Shown here: positions 49,930 through 64,000 of the stretch, one piece after another
Position numbering within the stretch: the stretch's first letter is position 1
Layout of the letters: each line of letters begins with the position of its first letter
Assembly: GCF_027596085.1 (NCBI RefSeq)
Contig: NC_072460.1
Span: 12,654,326-12,718,325 of the forward strand
Length of the DNA stretch: 64,000 bases
Direction of reading: 5' to 3'
DNA from: Anoplopoma fimbria
Taxonomy: Eukaryota > Chordata > Actinopteri > Perciformes > Anoplopomatidae
The notes under the pieces: model-generated
Database searches by the model: none
Seen by the model: the letters and a program-made list of their open reading frames with translations, nothing else
What the model was told of the DNA's origin: nothing
Translations under genes and position numbers: made by a program

Positions 49930-52102
49930 CGAGAGAGTGTGTAGTCATGGACAGTGATGAGGTAAACAGCGAGTGGAAGAAGACAACGAGAGAAAGCTGG
50001 CCCAGGGTGTTGAACCTTTTACAGAAAGTACAACAAAAATTGATTACTTCGAAATCTCTGTAGAGTGAATGACTGACATGAATGGAGAGGGAGTAATACA
50101 GTTAAAAACGGCCAACTGGCAGAGGCCAATGTACACGCATAGTAATCCCCTGGACATTTCACAAGCCACACCATTGTATATATGAATGTTGATTCCGGAG
50201 GACAACTAAATCTAAAAAAGGAGCCTCACCACTAAGTATTTCCTCGCTCAATGTGAATATACTTTAACGGAGAAAATAGTTTGTAACTTTCTCACAGAAT
50301 TAGTCACATGATAAAGTGCCATTACAATGGGACGTGCCCTATCTTGTTGACCATAATCAGAGAAAGAGCAGCGAGCTGGGATTATTTGTACAATATATGT
50401 GAGCGAGAGGTCGCTGCTGAACCACTATAGAATGTATCTGCTCCTCCTCCTGCAGCTGGTGCCTCAGAGGGCCAGGGACGTTTTTCTTATAATGACTGTG
50501 TGGTCAGAGTATTAAAAAAGATAATAGATGGAGCAATAATTGATGGTTTGGTTTTACCAGGTGAAACTATAATAAATGGTCCGGTTTCATGCTATATGAG
50601 GATAAGCCAAAATCCTTCACGTTTGTCTTAGAAACTTGTAGTCTAAAGCCAAGATTCTGATTCCTAGAAATCCCTTAAAAAGAACCAGAATTATTTTCAA
50701 TGCTGCCAATATGTGGATCTCATGGTCTGCTGATTCCCTACAGCTTTTTCACACTAACGTCAGAGCAGTAATTACATACACACAGTGATTCATATATTCT
50801 GCATTTTTGTTATTGCCAGACAGTGCATGTAACAGAGCGCACATGCACATACAGCTGTGCACAATTCGATCCAAGTTACAGTTTAGTGGCAACTCTAGAA
50901 AGTGGTGCTGCCACCTATTGGTGAAATGTAAAAACAGCAACTTCTTATTCAATGCTGCGAGTAAGATGTTTATGGAGCGTGAAATTGTTAAACAAACGTA
51001 AGGATCAGTGAGCTTTATCTAATTTGGAGAAAATAATCTTTATCCCCAGCTGAAGGCCAAATAGCTTTTCTCTTTGAAGCTGAGGCTAAGAATCTAGATA
51101 CCTCTTAAAAACAAAATGTTCCTGTTTGATAAAGGCTTTATAAACTCAGCTGCCAGTTTTTATTAGTCCTGCTATACATCTGACCTTCATGAAGGTTATA
51201 ATGTTAAAGTGTATGTATAGTTTTAAAATCTTTAAAACTAATTTGAGAGATGTTTCATATTCAAATTTTGGTCCAAAAAGATCACAATAAGGTAGGTTAT
51301 TTCTTTATTTATAGTATTTGTGTTATACAGTATACATAACCACCCACAGATATGATACAAGTCTTTTCATATCCAACTTAAGAACTCTTGCCTGGTTTAA
51401 CTAAAAGACAACAGCATATTTTTGTGACATGACCCTAACTTAGTTACCTTAATAAACATCTCCTCTGACACAGTATGTGAAATAGCTACATCACCATTTT
51501 AAAGTACAGTTGATCTGATGTGAACACGCAGGACAGTACATTTATAAAAGGCAACTCGATATTTAAGTTACAGTATGACAAAAAAAAAAGGTAAGGCATT
51601 AAATAAACATTGGTCTCTTTTTTAATAAAAAGGCAGTAACATAAATCGAATGTTGAAAATAAATAACGATCCACATTTACGAGTGCAGAGTTGAAAATGC
51701 ATGGTCATATTAGGATATTTAACATATTTCTGACCCCAGCATGTGTCAGGCCACAGAGAGTCATTTTCATGTCTCATAACAATTTGTAAGACAACAGATT
51801 TTCATCTGAATTAACCTGATGAGCTCAGGAAATATCCCTACAGTAGGATTTATCATTTGATATAAGTGATGATGGAATTTGATCAATGGTAAACTGTTTT
51901 TTAATAAGTCTTGCGAAGGTCATTATTATATGTGAACCACACAGGTGCGGATAAGAGGTTGTTTGTACAGTTATCAGTAAGCTGTGTGCAACAAAAAAAA
52001 GGAAACGTTCTGATGCCAGCATAAGACCTGGCGCTATGGCAACAGACATGCATGGATAACCTGTTCAAACTCACACCTGTGTGTGTGCGTGTGCGTGTGT
52101 GT
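49930..52102. other. Intergenic and idh3g 3' UTR
   Basis: The right part, next to 52102, is the 3' UTR of idh3g (transcribed leftwards) and starts with a TG/CG-rich run at 52079-52102. A reverse-strand AATAAA is present at about 51304-51309 and is a candidate polyadenylation signal. No other gene is seen. Confidence 0.45.
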
Positions 52103-57537
<5,435 letters not shown>

Positions 57538-58075
57538 CTTGACGTTTAGGAACTGGTCGCGTGCACGATTTGGAGGCGGCGTTGTGCTCGCGCATTATAG
57601 TTTTTGTTATAGTAGCAAATATTTATTTATTCAAGCATAGATTAATAGATTTTGTGACAATGCAAGGAGGGAAAAAACGTTTGATTACATATCTGTTAAA
57701 CTTAAAAAAATGTTTCTTAAATAGTCACATAAATCCGGGTCACGTGAACAACTTGGCGCAGACTCAGTGGTGACTGTCTATATACGGAAGACAAGACAGT
57801 TTGGCATAGACTGTTTCACCCCCCCATGCTTGTGAAATGAGAAGTTACGTTATAACAGTCGTGTAAATGGTCGACTGAGGACAGTGACTACAGATTGTTT
57901 TCTCACTGAAAGCTGATTTACAGCAGAGGAGCCTCGATGAGGAAACAGCGAAAGAAATAACCAAAGTCCCTTGTGGCGAGAGCAACAGCTTCTCTTCACC
58001 GCCCACCGACGTTACATGCGAGCAAAGCTGAGAAGAAAAGGTGCAACAACTCGTCTGAAAGCGTGGAAACAGTAG
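57538..58075. promoter_or_regulatory. Divergent idh3g/fam3a promoter region and fam3a leader exon
   Basis: The idh3g start (leftwards) and the fam3a leader (rightwards) are separated by only a few hundred bases. A CpG-richer patch lies at 57555-57600 next to idh3g. A palindromic E-box in GTCACGTGA occurs at 57739-57747, the type bound by USF and TFE/MITF factors. A donor, AGTAG then gtacga at 58076, ends a probable non-coding fam3a exon, which would be joined to the acceptor TTTAG at 58739-58743. Start sites are not determined. Confidence 0.5.
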
Positions 58076-58762
58076 GTACGATCTGTGCTCTCTCGTTTGT
58101 GAGCTCATGTAAGGGATTGATTGTGTTGTCAAAGGAGATACCATGTGCTGCTGCTTGTCTGCGATGCTTTGGGTTCATGTCACTCCTGCAGAGCCATCTT
58201 GAATGGGGGGAAAAAGGCTTGGGGTTAAAGATGTCATACTAAACTTGAGGGAAATGTTCCCAAATGAATTGTATTGGAAATGTTATGATTTAAGGGGTTA
58301 AATTTATTATTCATATGTACCGTTTTGATAAATGAATACTTGACATATTTAGTAAAACTCTTTAAAGTTGCATAAAAACAATACAAAATGCTAAGTGAAA
58401 TTCTATTATTGCCTTTTGCTAAAACGCTTGGAATTTTTAATTTATTGTATTTGTTTATTTGTCCTCCTGTACAGTATATGATGTGGACCCTTGTGTCTGA
58501 AATAAAGTGAAATAATTATCCCCTACTTTATATATATTTAATTAATAAACTATTCCTTTTATTAACACAGTTTAAAATGTCCTATCATGGTAAATGGAAA
58601 ATTAAAATATATTTTGATTACCAGTTTTTGACAAAAAAAAGACACTAAAGATTTGCAAAGTGTCGTTAAGAATGTAACTACACTTGGAAAAAGCTTGTCT
58701 GAAATTCAAACCAACCTTATGTAGCTTCTCTTTCTCTGTTTAGGTCTATGAGACGGTGAATC

Positions 58763-61700
58763 ATGCGATTAACAGGTTGGTTAAAAATGTTTGTACAAGT
58801 ACACTCCAGTGGGAACTTGTTGTTCCAGTGTAAATACCCATGTGTCTTGGCTAAACTGGTTTCTCTCGGCAGCCCCCCTTAGAGCCGTGGCTGTGCTGCT
58901 GCTGGTGGGGCTCACCTGGCTGTTAGCAAACACCTTATTTGGAGGAGAGAGTGGTTCATCTGTGCGGAGCTTCTTCAGCGGTAAGACAAGCAGTCCTGAA
59001 ATGATTACTTAAAGGACAGGAAATGAGTTGAGAATAATTGATCAAACTAAAAATGGCAAACATGCTCGAGCATTTGGGGACTTGCTCTGTTTTGTAGAAT
59101 TAATAATTGAGTATCTTTGGCTTTTGTACTGTTGACATCACCATGTGCTCTGGACTAAGGTAATGAGCATTTCTCACCATTATTGATTAATTGATAAAGA
59201 AAATAGTTGACTAAAGATAAGTTGTGAAGGTTGAAGCGTTTGTGACGAAGGGTCTGTTTAATTTGATCAAACAAAGCCTTTTTTTCACATGAGATCAGTT
59301 CATTTGAATGCAAACACTTTGTATTTTTCAGGTGCAAGCGAGAAACCAACAGCTGGTAAGTAAAATAAACTATAATATAAAAATGTTATGACTACTCTTC
59401 CTGTAAAGTATGATCATGATATGTTCAATGTTGTGCCTTCATTCGTGTTCCTTATCACCATTGACTATTATTTTGTATATTTTAGCGGAACCCCGTCCTC
59501 GAAGGTATAAATGTGGACTTTCAGCTCCCTGTCCCCCAAAGCATTTGGCTTTCCGCCTCGTGTCTGGTGCTGCAAATGTCATCGGGCCCAAAATCTGCCT
59601 GGAAGACAAGATGTGAGATTCAGTGCTTATCAGTTTGTCTCTGTTCATCTATGTCTTTGTCTCCCCTGCTGTCTTTCTTTATTTTATTTTTTTTGGTTTC
59701 ACACTCTTGTTCTTTTTTCCCCCTGTGCTGTCATAACCAGGCCTCCAAGCCTGTCTGGGGAGCTGAATGCAAGTATTCTTTCAGTCTGTCTGTCCCCCAT
59801 TTCTTTGTTTTTGTCTCTAGTCCTGGTTCTAATTATATATGTTGTTGTTTCTCAAGTGCCAGGCAGTGTGTACAAGTGTGTAGATTAATGTGAATGTTCA
59901 CGGCAACGTAGTGTTCTCCTTAAGTGCCTCAGCTAGCTTTTCAATCATATCTGTTTCTGTCTCAAAGGTTAATGAGCAGTGTGAAGAACAACGTCGGCAG
60001 AGGACTCAACATAGCTTTGGTGAATGGTAAGCATGCCTCTTCCCCTTTTAAGCCATTGTGTTGCATTGATATGGTAAGCTCCTGTTGATTATGTTCTAAT
60101 GACCGCTAACTGGTTCTTTGCTCCAGGGGTGACAGGAGAGCTCTTGGATATGAAGCCCTTTGATATGTGGGCTGGAGGTAATAGAAACCAGACAGTAATG
60201 CATGATACGTATTTCACATCTGGTACATAAGGCTATAAACCAAAGTAAATGGCTCATGTGATGTTCTTTCTTAGATATTTCTGACCTGTTGAAGTTTATC
60301 CGGCCGCTCCATGAAGGAACTCTCGTGTTTGTGGCTTCCTTTGATGACGCAGCTACAAAGTAAGAATCCATGATGTGCCATCAGTTCCAGTCCAACATCC
60401 CTCTCTTTTCTCTTTAGATCCATTCAAAGCAATTTTCACAGATAAATTGTCAGCTTACGTTTAAGGATATTTCATGTTGCAATTTAGGAAATCTTTTGTT
60501 GTGAAAATAACTGCTACAGAGAAAAGCATCTGTATATAGTATTTTCATTGCTAAACATCAGCAGGATCAATGTGTAATAAACCAACAGCTGAGTAAAAAT
60601 CAATATATAATAAGCTAATTTGCATTTGGTACATACTATATATCTTTGAAGTTAAACACTGTGATAAAGCAAAGCTCAAATTGTCACTGACAGAGGTGAG
60701 CGGTTTCCTGCATGGGTCCAGGCCTTTTGAGTTCTAGTCTGTCTGATAAGGCAGGGTTAGCAGAGCAGATGGAAATTTTCATTTGAAGACAAATGCCCTG
60801 TGGGTAATGAGAAGCCCTTGTGGTGGTTTTGATAATTGCATTTAATCTGGCAGAGAATTGATTTGTTATTGAACACTCGATGCCTTTTGGCATGAGAATA
60901 AAGTAAATCTCTCCATTAACCTCAGAATGTCTTTTGGCTTAAAAACACTTCAGGGTTGTAAGAGGTTGAACCAGACAGATAAACTCTGAGACAATATTAA
61001 AGCACAAGAGGAGCCTACTGAGAAATACAATTGGCCTGCATTTCATTTCAGTCAACTTAAACAGAGGTTAAGCATTTACATGAACCCGTTAGCCTTTTTG
61101 GTTCAGGAGAATGGTAAATGGACTTTCTTTTATATAGCGCCTTTTCCAGTCTTCCCTCCAGTCAAGGCGCTTTACTCTGCATGTCAACATTCACCCATTC
61201 ACACACACATTCATACATTGATGGCAAAGGCTGCCATGCAACATGCCACCTGCTCACACACTGACACACCGATGGCACTATTTGGGGTTCGTTGTCTTGC
61301 AACAGGACACTTGAACACACAGACTGGAGGAGACGAATCCACTAAATAATCATTAACCTGCTACCTTATCCTCATTTCTGGTGGACAGGATGAACGATGA
61401 GGCTCGACGACTGTTTGAGGATCTTGGGAGCACTGCAGTGAAGGAGCTGGCCTTTAGAGACAGCTGGGTGTTTGTTGGAGCCAAGGGCATCGAGAATAAG
61501 AGTCCCTTTGAGCAGGTATGTAACTATCGATGCTAAACTGTGGCCATGGGTACAAATCATCATCACCTTTTGATGTGATGCTCATTTAGTATAGCTTAGT
61601 TTATTTTGCACAATTTAAAGAATACACAAACATAACAGAGATAGATAATCACAGCGCAGGAAAAGGCAGAAGCCCACTGGGCTTATTTGAAGCCTCCAGC

Positions 61701-62622
61701 TATTTAGTATTATAATTTCACAATATTACAGGGAATACAACATTAATAACATAAGATATGACTGTGTAATATTGTTGAAAAAGTGTTTTTACAAGATATG
61801 ATAAATACTAACAACAACGATACATTATCAACAACAAAAACGTAAGAAAACGTGATTGTGTCTAGATGTGTATGAGTGTGTGTGTGTCTATGTGTTTGTG
61901 CATGTTGGTGTGTGCAAGAAGGGGGAATGTGTTTGTTAATAGGATATTGGTTCATACATCTGCACTGACTCCTGAACAATAGTAATGCTACATGTCGCTA
62001 TGAGTGAAACAAGAATAGATATCATATAAAACCTCAAACAAGGAAAACATGGACAATAATACACAGGGAAAGCAATTACAAAACCGCAATTAAATGGTCT
62101 TTTAAGCATCTTTTGAAACATTTCATAGAATGATAGAACATTTGCCTGCAGTTAAGTGCTTAGAGATGTTGTAAAAAGTAAATCCCCCCTGTGTCATAAA
62201 GATTAGTCGCTTACAGTTGGAATGGTAGGATGTAGTCTCTTAATATTGGTGGTAGTGTACACTGCAGATAAGATATCGCAATAAACTAAAGCCAAACGTT
62301 TTCCATATTAAATATCCATTCCACCCCTTAATGTAATAACGCATGATAAATGGTCGTGCTTCTATCCTTGTCCACCTTTTTTTTTTTTTTATATTTCAGT
62401 AACATGGTAATGCACGCAGTGAAAAACAGGCTGTTGTAAAAACGTACAGTTAAGGTCTGTGAATCCTGATCCCAGTCTGTTTTGTTGACATCAGTTCTGT
62501 TTGCCCATGGTTGTTCCCATTAGCGTATGAAGAACAGTAAGAGCAGCAACAAGTATGAAGGCTGGCCCGAGTCTCTGGAGATGGATGGCTGTATTCCTCT
62601 GCGGCCACCCCTGGAAGGATAG
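58763..62622 (+). CDS. fam3a: FAM3A, secreted/anchored metabolic regulator
   Basis: FAM3 family protein with an ILEI/FAM3 (PANDER-like) fold; mammalian FAM3A is linked to mitochondrial ATP release and hepatic glucose and lipid control. Coding exons: 58763-58775, 58873-58980, 59332-59355, 59486-59612, 59968-60026, 60127-60177, 60275-60359, 61389-61515, 62524-62622. They encode 230 aa, the same length as human FAM3A. Residues 5-27 form a hydrophobic signal peptide or anchor ([18 protein letters not shown]). The mature part contains KCGLSAPCP (C58, C64), [18 protein letters not shown] (C86), [55 protein letters not shown] and [15 protein letters not shown] (C221), that is, the four family cysteines. 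A gap-free fit to the FAM3A pattern separates it from FAM3B, C and D. All junctions are GT-AG. Confidence 0.96.
61113..61340 (+). mobile_element. Dispersed teleost repeat in fam3a intron
   Basis: Carries ggtaaatggacttt, tatatagcgccttttc, agtcaaggcgctttact, the cattcacccattcacacaca and cattcatacattgatggcaa blocks and ttgtcttgcaacaggacactt, in the order seen in a repeat found in great numbers in fish genomes. It lies in the intron 60360-61388 and ends about 50 nt before the next exon. Class unresolved; non-coding. Confidence 0.6.
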
Positions 62623-63755
62623 TTCTGTCTGACACTCTCTCACATACTGTACAGTAACACTCGGGGGGGGCAGCAGCGGCTCCAAATGAATGTTTAAAAA
62701 AGCCAGGGAATGGCTGAATGACTGAAACCGCCCCAAGATCTGGGCCACAAACAACATTTAATTTCCCCCTCTCATGGCTGTGGCATGAGTTGACTGCAAA
62801 TATTTTCTTGGAACTTAATGTATTTCAATTTGCTGTAACTTGTTATAAAGGTTTTGTGCATTAAGCTTTGTGAGCCATATTTGAGCAGATATAATAACGT
62901 AGAAACAAGGATATTGTTTGTGTTGGGTTAGGAGAAAACTTGAGAGGCCAAATGTTTGATCTAACGGTGACTAGTGAATGGATGCAGCTGGAGTAGGTCT
63001 TCCAAAGCCATTGTAGGATATGGACGTTTCCTCTCTGCAAGCCTGTCTGCATGGTGTCAATATTCAGAGCACGACATGTGATGTTCAGCAGGCGAAATGC
63101 ACACCTAACTGCAAACAAAATCCAAGTTAGCAGAAGAAAAAAAGAAACGGTTGAGGTACACAAATAGTTTAAATGTCCTACTAGGCACCAGGTCTGTGTG
63201 CAGATTTTAATCTGTTAATATACTTTCATCGTGTGATCCATATTTCAGTGATATTGATACTGTTAGCTACCATTGCTTCCTTAGAACTTGATGCACTACA
63301 CTTATTGCTTGCCACATGTTTACAGATTCCTTCAGGCAAATCTGGCCTAGACCTTTATTCCTCTGATAAAACTATTTATTTTAATACTTTATTAGAAAAC
63401 ACAAGAGATTGATGGTGTGGGTTCATCATAACACTGCCTGTTGTTTCAATGTTGTCTCAGGCCTGCAAGAAATCTTCCAAAAGTGTGCTTTGGTTAAAGA
63501 TTCACCCTAAGTGTGTGGTTGTGTGTGTTGTCTTTTTGTAAATGTTTAATGTATCCACCTGGCATTTTGCAAGCCTAACAATGAAGGAAATATACAGAAA
63601 AACACAGATGGTTAGATATCAGTTTTAGCTGCCTTTGTCTGAATTGTTTTATGTTACCTCTAAGTGTAAAGATTTTTATACAGAGCATCACAGCCAGTCT
63701 TTATAATGTGACAACAATAATGATGAATAAAACGGTCTGAATATTTCTTGTGTTG
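62623..63755 (+). other. fam3a: fam3a 3' UTR with polyadenylation signal
   Basis: Runs from the TAG stop to the canonical AATAAA at 63726-63731, which is followed by a GT-rich stretch (cttgtgttgtttttttcc) at 63747-63764. It contains a run of 8 G at 62663-62670. No other gene is visible in it. Confidence 0.6.
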
Positions 63756-63759
63756 TTTT

Positions 63760-64000
63760 TTTCCTTGTTTTTATGGGTCCGAAGAAGTCTTGAGTCAACT
63801 GGCATACATGAAGAAATGCACTAGAGGGCGACAAAAGTCTAAGTCTGTGTGGGGTTACTCAGTTCATTCTGCTCAAGGCTTTTGTTTCACTAAACATATG
63901 TCGTGGTGGAGATAAACACTGCGGACAGAATGTGGAACGTTTCAGGTTTGACGGTCAATTCAGTGGCATCAAACCGTCCTGTTGCACATTGAATCTGAGG
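63760..64000. other. Window end, nothing recognised
   Basis: 240 bp beyond the fam3a polyadenylation signal, with no exon or repeat I can name. Confidence 0.4.

Overview
The window reads as nuclear DNA of a teleost fish, most likely a percomorph. The evidence is compact genes with many short GT-AG introns, dispersed repeats of kinds common in percomorph genomes, abundant CA/GT microsatellites, and proteins that align from end to end with vertebrate families. No bacterial, plasmid or viral content was recognised. Five protein-coding genes were rebuilt exon by exon, each with an open frame through every splice: arhgap4 (+, 845 aa), ssr4 (+, 167 aa), a V2-type vasopressin/vasotocin receptor avpr2 (-, 519 aa), idh3g (-, 396 aa) and fam3a (+, 230 aa). 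All five have human counterparts in Xq28, so this is an ancient syntenic block with local rearrangement.

Layout. 1-2.9 kb: upstream flank and a possible non-coding first exon of arhgap4. 2.9-9.4 kb: arhgap4, an srGAP-family F-BAR/RhoGAP protein whose usual SH3 module is not encoded. 9.4-11.6 kb: arhgap4 3' UTR and spacer with a LINE-tail-like fragment, ending in an ssr4 promoter with two UPR-type ACGTG motifs. 11.6-14.4 kb: ssr4 (TRAP-delta of the ER translocon). 14.4-21.0 kb: spacer. 21.0-27.1 kb: avpr2, with a very long third intracellular loop and a repeat-bearing first intron. 27.1-52.1 kb: about 25 kb with no supportable gene, holding microsatellites, a dispersed repeat, a strong G-quadruplex motif and a few blocks that look regulatory. 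52.1-57.5 kb: idh3g, including a 12-nt microexon, a GC-AG intron and a perfect 54-bp-arm palindrome. 57.5-58.8 kb: divergent idh3g/fam3a promoter region. 58.8-62.6 kb: fam3a, then its 3' UTR to about 63.75 kb.

The genes do not form one pathway. ARHGAP4 shapes membranes and switches off Rho GTPases, SSR4 works at the ER translocon, AVPR2 is the cAMP-coupled receptor for water balance, IDH3G is the regulatory subunit of mitochondrial NAD-isocitrate dehydrogenase, and FAM3A is a secreted or membrane-anchored metabolic factor. The notable change of arrangement is that ssr4 and idh3g, head-to-head neighbours in human, lie about 45 kb apart here, with avpr2 between them, while idh3g is instead head-to-head with fam3a. 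No wholly new gene system was found. The best leads are the palindrome in idh3g, the expanded receptor loop, the missing SH3 and the changed promoter partnership.
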